Program-made: the position numbers and the translations under genes | Source: Levilactobacillus brevis | Lineage (GTDB): Bacteria; Bacillota; Bacilli; Lactobacillales; Lactobacillaceae | Length of the DNA stretch: 64,000 nt | Direction of reading: 5' to 3' | Assembly (NCBI GenBank): GCA_021383565.1 | Contig: CP079699.1 | Span: 1,984,001 to 2,048,000 of the forward strand | In this document: piece by piece, positions 1 through 7,676 of the stretch | How the letters are laid out: every line of letters starts with the position of its first letter | How positions within the stretch are numbered: position 1 is the first letter of the stretch | The notes under the pieces: model-generated | What the model saw: the letters and a program-made list of their open reading frames with translations, nothing else | Told to the model about the DNA's origin: nothing | Database searches by the model: none

Positions 1-836
1 AAGATCAGTGACCCCGCCGCAATCTGCGAGCTCATCTTGAAATACTCACCCAACCGGTTGGCAATTGGTTGGCCAAACACGATCATCAAGCCATTGAGCG
101 TCCACAACAGACTGTAGTGCTCAAAGGAAATCCCCAGGTTAGTCATATGAACGGAGATGACACTTTCCCACAGCGTGTAGCTCATGTACAGGCAGAAAAC
201 CATGACGGCAATCAGCCAGATTAGGTTGAGTTGCGCCGGTTTGGCCGCCTTTTGCTGATGATGCTGGGTCTTGGTGGTAATCTTCATGCGGAAGTCCGCC
301 AGAATAATCAGAAGCAACGCCGTATAACAGATGCTGGCGGCGATGAAGACCAGTTGGACCCCGTGATCCATCAAATAACCGACCATTAGCGTTCCCACGA
401 CGACCCCTAAGTTCATCCCAATATAGAGATAGTTAAAGACCTTCCGACTGCTGATGGACGTCACGTTGGCCGCAAACGAATTGACCACAGTCATGACGAT
501 CCCATCGCCCAGGCCAATAAACAGGAGCATAATCCCAAAGATTGGCCAACCGTGAAAGAAGATCAGAATCAGCATGGGGATAAAGGAACACAGCGTGCCC
601 ATGATGGCCGATTTAAAGGGCGACCAATTATCAAAGAGCCAGCCGCCCAACCAATTTCCTAAAATCATACATAGAGACATTCCCAATAGGGCAATTCCCG
701 CCAGCGTCAGGGTCTGATGTAATTCATTATGCATGTAGACCGTGGTGAGTGGCCACATACACGCTGCGGCTGCGTTAAGCAGGAGCGTTGCCGAAAGAAT
801 TCCCACCAAACTGACTTCCTTATTGTTTTTCCACAT
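1..836 (-). CDS. MFS permease, DHA1-like drug/solute exporter (C-terminus outside window)
   Basis: The frame is open from an ATG at 836 to the window edge (278 codons, no stop), so the C-terminal third is missing. A GAGGG ribosome binding site precedes the ATG. The protein starts with a membrane segment and the signature WPLTTVYMHNEL, then a second helix ending in GNWLGGWLFDNW, the loop 2-3 motif of the major facilitator superfamily. The 39204-40391 permease carries nearly the same opening (WPLTTIYLHNNL), so the two are paralogues. Family members export drugs or small metabolites with protons; the substrate cannot be read from the sequence. Confidence 0.85.
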   Translation of the reverse strand, partial: MWKNNKEVSLVGILSATLLLNAAAACMWPLTTVYMHNELHQTLTLAGIALLGMSLCMILGNWLGGWLFDNWSPFKSAIMGTLCSFIPMLILIFFHGWPIFGIMLLFIGLGDGIVMTVVNSFAANVTSISSRKVFNYLYIGMNLGVVVGTLMVGYLMDHGVQLVFIAASICYTALLLIILADFRMKITTKTQHHQQKAAKPAQLNLIWLIAVMVFCLYMSYTLWESVISVHMTNLGISFEHYSLLWTLNGLMIVFGQPIANRLGEYFKMSSQIAAGSLI

Positions 837-983
837 TTCATGTCCCTCACTTGTTTGAATTCTGCTCTTCATTGTCGCATATTTCCTAGTGAAAGAAAAC
901 AACGACGCTCGCTAGCCTCCACTAATCCGCGGTTTTGTTTTTGAGGTTTATTCATTTTATGTATATTTCAAAAAAGATTTGTC

Positions 984-1028
984 AACTTGATTTGAGTCAA
1001 GTTTTTCTCGACCGCCTGCCCGTATACT
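984..1028 (+). promoter_or_regulatory. FNR/Flp-type box at -41.5 with promoter for the HMA-Dps pair
   Basis: Positions 984-1003 read AACTTGATTTGAGTCAAGTT, an inverted repeat with 7-bp arms resembling the FNR consensus TTGAT-N4-ATCAA (one deviation in the right arm). A -10 hexamer TATACT lies at 1023-1028 with no good -35, as expected of an activator-dependent promoter. The box centre is 29.5 bp from the -10, about -41.5 from the inferred start, the class II activation position. The same geometry recurs at 7571-7615. Confidence 0.75.
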
Positions 1029-1135
1029 AAGTTATGTAATCAAGGCAAGGAAGTTGCCAGCGATTAAGTCTACGGCGTCCGTGAGAGGTCGTATTAAACC
1101 GTAACGTTAAGTAAACCACTTAGGAGGTTTTTATA

Positions 1136-1363
1136 ATGAGTAAAGTAACGATGAAGTTAGATGCACTGACCTGCCCGTCCTGCATGACCAAGATTGAAGG
1201 CGCACTGAGCAAGAAAGATGGCGTGGAAAACGTCAAGGTTCTCTTCAACGCCAGCAAGATTAAGGCCGAATTCGATGACAGCCAAGTCACCGCTGAAAGC
1301 CTAGCCGACACGGTCACTGACCTCGGTTACGTTGTCAAGAGTTCCAAAGTCAAAGCCCTCTAA
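1136..1363 (+). CDS. Heavy-metal-associated (HMA) domain protein, CopZ-like metallochaperone
   Basis: A 75-residue protein forming one HMA fold. Metal-binding motif TCPSCM has its two cysteines at residues 13 and 16, and a typical LGY loop lies near residues 63-65. Such proteins carry Cu(I) or related soft metals to a P1B ATPase or regulator in the cytoplasm. A strong AGGAGG at 1122-1127 sets the start. It is followed after 28 bp by dps and shares the promoter with the FNR/Flp box. The likely partner is the P1B ATPase at 7677-9578, which has no HMA domain of its own and carries the same box. Metal specificity is not determined; no copper-type CxxC ATPase or CopY is nearby, so copZ is not assigned. 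Confidence 0.88.
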   Translation: MSKVTMKLDALTCPSCMTKIEGALSKKDGVENVKVLFNASKIKAEFDDSQVTAESLADTVTDLGYVVKSSKVKAL

Positions 1364-1391
1364 TCCCCCAAATACGAAAGGAAGTTACCCC

Positions 1392-1955
1392 ATGACCACA
1401 TCTACGATGACTGTTGAAGACCGCTACGCTGCCGAACAAGCCCAAACCGACCACGACCATCACGTCCCCACGGCCGGTGCCATGACCAACCACATCCTGG
1501 CCAATCTGCACATCTCAATTGTGAAGTTCCACCAAGTTCGCTGGTCAGTCAAGGGGCCGTTAGCCCTGAGCGTCCGGCAATTACTCAGCGATTACATCGC
1601 CACCTACCGGCAACAATTCGATGCCCTCGGCGAACTCCTGTTGGATGAAGGCGAGATCGTTTCCACCACGACTAAGGAATTCCACGACTACAACATGCTG
1701 CAGGAAAGTGGCGCCAAGAAGTATCTGACCGCCGAAGAACAAGTCAGTGAGCTGGTTCGCGACGCGGATACCCACAACCTCTTCATCGACCGGGCTATCA
1801 AGCTCGCCGAAAAGGAAGAACGTCCTGCCTTAGCCAGCTTCTTAACCACGCTACGGGGCACCAACAACCACATCATTCGTGAACTCCAAGCCGTACTGGG
1901 CAACGACGCCCGCGACGGTCTGGACGAAGAAGACGATGACGATGATGAAGACTAA
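1392..1955 (+). CDS. dps: Dps family ferritin-like DNA-binding/iron-storage protein
   Basis: Start chosen at ATG 1392, behind AAAGGAAG, rather than an upstream in-frame ATG that would overlap the preceding gene; this gives 187 residues, normal for Dps. Dps shells oxidise and store ferrous iron with H2O2 and protect DNA. Visible family marks are FHQVRWSVKG (normally HNxHWxVKG) in the first helix and FDALGELLLDEGE, supplying the Asp/Glu of the inter-subunit ferroxidase site. The N-terminus is His/Asp-rich (DHDHH) and the last 12 residues are almost all Asp/Glu, an acidic tail unusual for a DNA-binding Dps. It lies downstream of the HMA gene in one transcript under the FNR/Flp box and ends at the terminator at 1972. 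Confidence 0.9.
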   Translation: MTTSTMTVEDRYAAEQAQTDHDHHVPTAGAMTNHILANLHISIVKFHQVRWSVKGPLALSVRQLLSDYIATYRQQFDALGELLLDEGEIVSTTTKEFHDYNMLQESGAKKYLTAEEQVSELVRDADTHNLFIDRAIKLAEKEERPALASFLTTLRGTNNHIIRELQAVLGNDARDGLDEEDDDDDED

Positions 1956-1971
1956 TCTTTAGCATTTTAAA

Positions 1972-2010
1972 GCCGTGATTCCACACTGCGAGGTGGAATC
2001 ACGGCTTTTC
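1972..2010 (+). terminator. Rho-independent terminator of the HMA-dps transcript
   Basis: A perfect 13-bp stem (1972-1984 with 1993-2005), an 8-nt loop and TTTTC follow dps. Confidence 0.9.
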
Positions 2011-2107
2011 ATTTTGGGCGCGTTACCAGCACACCACCCAAGTTTTTGCATAAATATTTTTTCACCGCGACGCTAATTTTTTTAGAACGCCTTCGTCAAC
2101 TAGTGAC

Positions 2108-3091
2108 TTATGAGTGCACCAACCACCTCACACTGTCCCGCTCCGTCACGGTCACCGGCACAAAATCCACGGCCGGTTGTCCCAACACCCGGTTGACGCT
2201 CTGACTTCCTATTTGATAGAAGTCCTGCGTCATGCTGGTCAACGCGGGCGTGGTGATTTGGCAAATGATGGTCCCATCGATACTCATAATGGACAGGTCT
2301 TCTGGCACTCGAACGCCCTGCTGGTGAGCCGCCGTCAGTAAGCCCGCCGCCACCATGTCACTGGCCGCAATCACGGCCGTGGCGTTCTGGTCGCGGACCG
2401 CTTGCAGCAGGCTCACGCCGGACTCGTAACTATAATCGCCGGGCAAAACGGCCGGTGCGCTTAACTGGCTAGCCGCCATGGCCTCCCGATAGCCCGCCTG
2501 CCGCTGACTTCCCGTGTGGTAGTCGTCGATACCGGCTAGACTAATCCGCGTGTGTCCCCGGTCGATCAGGTACTGAGTGGCTTGGTAGGCCAGATCCCGG
2601 TTGTCCGAGCTGACGGCCAGAATGTCTCGCGTCCCCAAATAGAGTGATACGAAACAAAACGGAATCCGCGAGTCCTTCAACAACGCCAGATCTTCTTCGT
2701 CCGGCTCAATCGCCGCCAGCAAGATTCCCGTGACCGACCGTTCCAGGGCCGTGATGATGGCTTGGTGCTGGAGTGTGTGGTCCCGGTTACCGGCGTAAAG
2801 AATCATCACGCCCTGCCCCAACTCACCGGCGCGCTGCTGAATGCCGTCGATAATCTGCGTGGAGAAGTTTGTGGGCGTGGCGTTAATGATTAGGGCAATC
2901 ACGTCCGTTCGTTTTCTGACGAGATCCACAGCTGCCGAATTCTTCCGGTAGCCCAGCTCCTTCGCAATTTTCAAAACTTTCCGTTGGGTCTTCTGACTGT
3001 ACGAGCCCGTCTTATTGCCCAGCACCCGCGACACGGTGGCAATCGACACCCCTGATTGGGCCGCAATATCTTTAATCGTTGGTTTGGTCAC
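2108..3091 (-). CDS. LacI/GalR family transcriptional regulator
   Basis: About 327 residues: an N-terminal LacI helix-turn-helix (TIKDIAAQSGVSIATVSRVL) and a periplasmic-binding-like sensor domain ending in a dimer segment. Two GTG starts are possible: 3100 and 3091. The one at 3091 has AGGTGG five bases upstream, the other has a poor site, so 3091 is preferred. It is divergent from the symporter and GH31 genes, with two palindromes GTAAACGTTTAC in between. It is therefore most likely the repressor of that operon and perhaps of itself, responding to an alpha-glucoside or its product. The effector is inferred from context only. Confidence 0.88.
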   Translation of the reverse strand: MTKPTIKDIAAQSGVSIATVSRVLGNKTGSYSQKTQRKVLKIAKELGYRKNSAAVDLVRKRTDVIALIINATPTNFSTQIIDGIQQRAGELGQGVMILYAGNRDHTLQHQAIITALERSVTGILLAAIEPDEEDLALLKDSRIPFCFVSLYLGTRDILAVSSDNRDLAYQATQYLIDRGHTRISLAGIDDYHTGSQRQAGYREAMAASQLSAPAVLPGDYSYESGVSLLQAVRDQNATAVIAASDMVAAGLLTAAHQQGVRVPEDLSIMSIDGTIICQITTPALTSMTQDFYQIGSQSVNRVLGQPAVDFVPVTVTERDSVRWLVHS

Positions 3092-3214
3092 GACTTCCAC
3101 CTGACTTTCTTTATTTCCGTCGGGGCCTTCCCATTCACCATCGAAGGTCCTCTACCGAATTCACAATGATTAGTTCAATTATAGCGTTATTCGCGCTATT
3201 TTCCCAATAAAAAG

Positions 3215-3260
3215 AGTAAACGTTTACTTTACTGTTAAATAGGCATTGTAAACGTTTACT
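3215..3260. promoter_or_regulatory. Paired LacI-type operators and promoter of the alpha-glucoside operon
   Basis: Two palindromes share the core GTAAACGTTTAC: AGTAAACGTTTACT at 3215-3228 and TGTAAACGTTTACT at 3247-3260. Centres are 32 bp apart, about three helical turns, fitting cooperative binding on one face. The right site overlaps a -35 (TTGTAA 3246-3251), followed at 17 bp by TAGGCT, and comes within one base of a CcpA cre consensus, so local repressor and catabolite control may both act here. Confidence 0.8.
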
Positions 3261-3325
3261 TAAAGTGATAGGCTATAGGCGTTGAAAGAAATTAGGTTTA
3301 AACTTTATCAAGGGGATGGCATACC

Positions 3326-4750
3326 ATGAATCAACCAACAGCGCATGCAGCTGGGGTCGCCCAACCGACCGGAACTGCCACTAAGAAAACGGCACGGATC
3401 TCAAACTCCCTGCCAAACTTACCATTGAAGACCATATTCGCGATTACGTTTGGGTTTTGCGGGGTTAACATGGCCTTCTCACTACAATCGTCACAAATGA
3501 GTCGGATCTTCCAGACCATCGGGGCCGATCCAACCAATCTGGGGCTCTTCTTCATCCTGCCCCCACTCGCCGGTTTAATCGTGCAACCGCTCGTTGGGAA
3601 ATACTCCGACCGGACGTGGTCACCACGCTTTGGGCGACGGATGCCGTACCTGTTGTTCAGTGCGCCCATCGCCGCATTAGTCATGGTGCTTCTGCCAAAC
3701 GCGGGGTCCTTTGGCTTCGGCTACGCCTCACTGGCCGCACTACTCTTCGGGGCCATTGCCATTCTATTCATGGACCTGTCCAGTAACGTCTGCATGCAGC
3801 CGTTCCGGATGATCATTGGCGACATGGTCAACGAAAATCAAAAGGATAAGGCCTGGTCTTGGCAACAAGCCTTCAGTAACTTAGGCGGCGTGCTGGCAAC
3901 CCTATTGCCGTTCGTCTTAACTTACTTCGGCGTTGCTAATACCGCTAGAAAAGGGGTTGTCCCCCTGTCCGTACGGTTAGCCTTCTATATCGGTGCCGCC
4001 ATTCTACTGGGGATTTCGGCTTACACCATCCACTCCGTTAAGGAATACGACCCCGAGACTTACGCCAACTACCACCAGATTGATCCGCAAGCGCACAAGA
4101 ATCATAAGTCCATCTGGCAACTCATCAAGGAAGCGCCCAAGGCCTTGTGGGAAGTCGCTTTAGTCCAAATGTTCGCCTGGATTGGGATTCAATACATGTG
4201 GACCTACACGACCGGCGCTATTGCCCAAAATGTTTGGAACACCACCAACGCCACTTCTGCTGGTTATCAAGCCGCCGGCAACTGGTACGGGATCTTAACG
4301 TTTATCCAGTCCATGGCCGCTGTGCTCTACGGCTTTCTGGTGTTGTCGCACACGAATCCCTTCAAGCGGAAGTTCTGGTACCGCTTCGGGATTGCCTGCT
4401 TTGCCATCGGCTTAATCTGGGTCTTCTTCATCCACAACCAATACTTACTGATCCTACCATTCTGTTTAATCGGGATTGGTTTCTTCACCGTTCACGTGGA
4501 ACCCTTTAACATCTTCACCTCTTCGCTAAATGGGTCCAACGAAGGCTCCTACATCGGAATCTTCAACGGGACTATCTGCTTGCCACAAATCATTGCGTCC
4601 GTGGCTAGTTTCTTGGTCTTCCGCCTGGTCGGCAAGTCTATGCCCGGCATGATGCTGGTTGCCGGTGTTTCCATGCTGATTGCGGTTATCGCTATCAGCG
4701 TCTTGAAGCAGGACAAGCCACAAAAAGATTTGTCCGAAGATGTTCACTAG
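3326..4750 (+). CDS. MFS sugar:proton symporter (SLC45/sucrose-maltose transporter type)
   Basis: A 474-residue, 12-helix permease with a 30-residue polar N-terminus. The loop 2-3 motif is GKYSDR followed by RFGRRMPY (residues 101-108), which together are typical of SLC45-like bacterial alpha-glucoside carriers. It lies 30 bp upstream of the GH31 alpha-glucosidase in the same transcript, so it most likely imports maltose, isomaltose or related alpha-glucosides with protons across the membrane for cytosolic cleavage. Expression is probably held by the divergent LacI-type regulator through the operators at 3215-3260. The exact sugar is not determined. Confidence 0.88.
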   Translation: MNQPTAHAAGVAQPTGTATKKTARISNSLPNLPLKTIFAITFGFCGVNMAFSLQSSQMSRIFQTIGADPTNLGLFFILPPLAGLIVQPLVGKYSDRTWSPRFGRRMPYLLFSAPIAALVMVLLPNAGSFGFGYASLAALLFGAIAILFMDLSSNVCMQPFRMIIGDMVNENQKDKAWSWQQAFSNLGGVLATLLPFVLTYFGVANTARKGVVPLSVRLAFYIGAAILLGISAYTIHSVKEYDPETYANYHQIDPQAHKNHKSIWQLIKEAPKALWEVALVQMFAWIGIQYMWTYTTGAIAQNVWNTTNATSAGYQAAGNWYGILTFIQSMAAVLYGFLVLSHTNPFKRKFWYRFGIACFAIGLIWVFFIHNQYLLILPFCLIGIGFFTVHVEPFNIFTSSLNGSNEGSYIGIFNGTICLPQIIASVASFLVFRLVGKSMPGMMLVAGVSMLIAVIAISVLKQDKPQKDLSEDVH

Positions 4751-4780
4751 TTTTAACTTCTTAATGAGGAGAGAATTTCT

Positions 4781-7087
4781 ATGACATTACCAACCTATAC
4801 GCAAAATAAACAGACGGTTACCTTCGATTATCCGCAGCATTCCCTGCAGCTGACCGTGATTACCCCGGCCATCGTGCGGGTCTTTGAGAATCGCGGTGAC
4901 AGCGGCCAGTCCTACGCCATCGACGGCAATAAGGAACAGCCGACCGACTACACCCTGACGGATGCCGGCGACCACTACGACTTAAAGACCAGTGCACTGA
5001 CCTTAAAGTTAGATGCTGAGGGTCACGTGGACGCTTATGACGCCGCGGGCCATGCCTTGGTCACGGATTACCGCGGCGAACGTCACCTGCTGGACAAGGG
5101 CATCGACAAGGTCCACGAACGGTTAGTCGAGGCTGAGGGTCACAGCGTTACCAAGTCAACCGTTAAGTCCGCCACGGGCTATTATGAGGTCGTCAAAGCC
5201 TTAGCTCCCGACGAACATCTCTACGGTTTGGGCGACAAGACCGGCTACCTCGATAAGCGTGGCTTCGAATATGACAACTGGAACGTCGATAATCCGGCGC
5301 CCCAATTGGAAAACTTCCCCAATCTGTACAAGTCGATTCCTGTCATGTTGGGCTTGAAAAACGGCCATCCGTATGGTCTATTCTTTGACAACACCTACAA
5401 GAGTCACTTCGACATGGGTAAGGAAAACGACCACTACTACTTCTATTCCGCCGTTCAGGGTAACCTGGACTATTACATCATCGGCGGTCAACATTTGAAA
5501 GACGTCGTCACCAACTACACCTACCTCACGGGACGCGTGCCGTTACCGCAGAAGTGGACGCTGGGCTATCAACAATCACGGTGGGGCTACAGTGCCAGTC
5601 AGGCCGAGGTCCAATCGATTGCGGATAATCTGAAGAAATACGATCTCCCCTGCGACGCGATTCACTTCGACGTGGACTATATGGATGGCTATCGGGTCTT
5701 CACCTGGGATAAGCACAAGTTCGCTGGCGATCCGAAAGCCTTTGTCGCGAAATTAAAGCAACGCGGCATCAAGGTCATTCCGATCATCGATCCCGGTGTC
5801 AAGCAGGACCCCAACTACCAGACTTACGCGGACGGCGTGAAGCACAACTACTTCGTCAAGACGCCGGACGGTAAGGTCTACATCAACAAGGTCTGGCCCG
5901 GCGACTCCGCCTTTCCAGACTTCGGTCGCCCAGAAGTTCGTCAGTGGTGGGCCACGAACAATAAGTTCTTAACCGACATGGGCGTCGGCGGGGTGTGGAA
6001 CGATATGAATGAGCCCGCCACCTTCGAGGGTGAAATTCCAGACGACGTGGTCTTCAGCGACCAAGAGACGCCGGCCACCCACGCCAAAATGCACAACGTT
6101 TACGGCCACAACATGGCCAAGGCGACTTACGACGGGCTGAAGGCCCAACAAGGCCGGCGACCATACGTCATCACCCGAGCGGCCTACGCCGGTACGCAGA
6201 AGTATTCGACCGTTTGGACCGGCGACAACCGGAGTATCTGGCCACACATTCAAATGATGATCCCGCAGCTCTGCAACCTAGGGCTCAGTGGCTTCAGCTT
6301 TGTCGGTACGGATATCGGGGGATTTGCCTCCGACTCCAATGCGGAATTACTGACCCGCTGGATCGAAGCCGCCATCTTTAGTCCGTTACTGCGGAACCAC
6401 GCGGCGATGGGCACGCGCCGGCAAGAACCCTGGGCCTTCGGTGAACCGACGCTGTCGATTTACCGGAAGTACCTCAAACTACGCTACCGCTTCATCCCCT
6501 ACCTGTACGACCTCTTCGCGCAGGAGAGTCAAAACGGCCTGCCCATCATGCGGCCCTTGGTCTTGAACGATGACGATGACCCGCGGGTTCGCGACCTCAA
6601 CGATGAATACATGGTCGGCGATAACGTGCTGGTTGCCCCAGTTGTGCAAAAATCCCAGACCAAGCGACTCGTCTACCTGCCGGCCGGTAAGTGGATTGAC
6701 TTCTGGAATAACCGCGAATACGACGGCCAACAAGATATCGTGGCCGATGCGCCGTTGGATAAGTTACCGCTGTTTATTAAGCAAGATACCCTCTTGCCTT
6801 GGGGCGCGGCGGTCGACCATATCAGCGAGGAACCCGATACGACAATGACCTTTAAGCTCTTCGGAGATACCGGCACCTACGAACACTATCAAGACGATGG
6901 TTTGGACTTTAACTACCAGAACGGCGAATTTAACCGCTACGAAGTGACGGTCCAAGACGGTCAAGTTGGCGTCAAGCTCCTGCACCATGGCTTCGCACCG
7001 GCCTATCGAACCATCACCATTGAATTACCAGACAGTAGCGTCACATTGGCTTACGATCAGGCTAGCGATGGCTATAAGTTGAAATAG
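4781..7087 (+). CDS. Alpha-glucosidase, glycoside hydrolase family 31
   Basis: A 768-residue GH31 enzyme with no signal peptide, so cytoplasmic. Domains in order: N-terminal beta-sandwich (about 1-230), the (beta/alpha)8 barrel (about 240-580) and C-terminal beta domains. The nucleophile is D408 in WNDMNEP and the acid/base is D482 in WTGDNRS. The enzyme releases glucose from the non-reducing end of alpha-glucosides. It follows the sugar symporter by 30 bp with GAGGAGAG as ribosome binding site. Maltose, isomaltose or other alpha-linked substrates are all possible within GH31; a xylosidase role is less likely given the standard alpha-glucosidase motifs. Confidence 0.93.
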   Translation: MTLPTYTQNKQTVTFDYPQHSLQLTVITPAIVRVFENRGDSGQSYAIDGNKEQPTDYTLTDAGDHYDLKTSALTLKLDAEGHVDAYDAAGHALVTDYRGERHLLDKGIDKVHERLVEAEGHSVTKSTVKSATGYYEVVKALAPDEHLYGLGDKTGYLDKRGFEYDNWNVDNPAPQLENFPNLYKSIPVMLGLKNGHPYGLFFDNTYKSHFDMGKENDHYYFYSAVQGNLDYYIIGGQHLKDVVTNYTYLTGRVPLPQKWTLGYQQSRWGYSASQAEVQSIADNLKKYDLPCDAIHFDVDYMDGYRVFTWDKHKFAGDPKAFVAKLKQRGIKVIPIIDPGVKQDPNYQTYADGVKHNYFVKTPDGKVYINKVWPGDSAFPDFGRPEVRQWWATNNKFLTDMGVGGVWNDMNEPATFEGEIPDDVVFSDQETPATHAKMHNVYGHNMAKATYDGLKAQQGRRPYVITRAAYAGTQKYSTVWTGDNRSIWPHIQMMIPQLCNLGLSGFSFVGTDIGGFASDSNAELLTRWIEAAIFSPLLRNHAAMGTRRQEPWAFGEPTLSIYRKYLKLRYRFIPYLYDLFAQESQNGLPIMRPLVLNDDDDPRVRDLNDEYMVGDNVLVAPVVQKSQTKRLVYLPAGKWIDFWNNREYDGQQDIVADAPLDKLPLFIKQDTLLPWGAAVDHISEEPDTTMTFKLFGDTGTYEHYQDDGLDFNYQNGEFNRYEVTVQDGQVGVKLLHHGFAPAYRTITIELPDSSVTLAYDQASDGYKLK

Positions 7088-7456
7088 GTCTAACGATTAT
7101 CGAAGTATCTGGTGGTTGGTGCTGGTCGCCTTACCGTTCACCAAATTTGGTCTGGAACGCGGTGGGGAGGACGGCAAAAGCCAAAGAACGGGCTTTTGCC
7201 TCGCTTTGAGCCGATGAACCACGGCTGAGACCAAATTTGACTCACTCACGGCTACCTGACAAATAACGTGTTACCATGGTTAAACATCACCATACCAACA
7301 ATGCGACTGTCACAGCTTCTCAAGCCATGGGTGATCCCCATAGCGTCGAAATCTCTGGCAGATACAGGTGGCCAGCAACAACTAATCTAGATGCCTTCAC
7401 CCCCTGCTAGCTAGAAAATTTTCACTAGTTTGAATTTCTCGTCTTTAATTGCCATC
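7088..7456. other. Non-coding structured element (copy A) downstream of the GH31 gene
   Basis: No supported gene. A 12-bp inverted repeat CAAATTTGGTCT near 7141-7152 pairs with AGACCAAATTTG near 7230-7241 and encloses a second hairpin (GGCAAAAGCC with GGCTTTTGCC). Looser outer arms lie near 7098-7118 and 7370-7400. Positions 7315-7371 align without gaps to 19601-19657 (44 of 57 identical; 12 of 13 differences are transitions). That pattern suggests a repeated, structured RNA or DNA element rather than chance. Confidence 0.6.
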
Positions 7457-7510
7457 AAAAAAATTAAAGCGCGCCATCATCGGCTACAAAGCCAGTGGTG
7501 GTGTGCTTTT
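7457..7510 (+). terminator. Hairpin with T-run, probable terminator
   Basis: AAAGCGCGCCATCATCGGC pairs through several G-U pairs with GCCAGTGGTGGTGTGCTTT, followed by TTTTT. It probably ends transcription from the alpha-glucosidase operon or from element A. Confidence 0.6.
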
Positions 7511-7570
7511 TGTATTCCGTGAGATGGGCTAAATTCCTTATTTTACCAAGAAAAGCCAAATAAATCGGCC

Positions 7571-7615
7571 AACTTGATTCGCATCAAGTTAATCATTTCC
7601 GCTTCCAGGCATAAT
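7571..7615 (+). promoter_or_regulatory. FNR/Flp-type box at -41.5 with promoter for the P1B ATPase
   Basis: AACTTGATTCGCATCAAGTT at 7571-7590 contains the exact FNR consensus TTGAT-N4-ATCAA with 8-bp arms. The -10 is CATAAT at 7610-7615, with its first base 29.5 bp from the box centre, exactly the spacing seen at 984-1028. Lactobacilli commonly carry FNR-like (Flp) regulators; binding here is inferred. Confidence 0.8.
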
Positions 7616-7676
7616 GGATACATAAACAAGGAACGAAACAGTTAAACCAAGCAAACAAAGAAAGGATCGTTATCTT

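Noticed and set aside
1332-1391. 20-codon N-terminal extension of Dps
   Set aside because: It overlaps the HMA gene in another frame, and ATG 1392 has a proper ribosome binding site.
7275-7409. 44-codon frame starting ATGGTTAAACATCAC
   Set aside because: No ribosome binding site, and it overlaps the structured core of element A.
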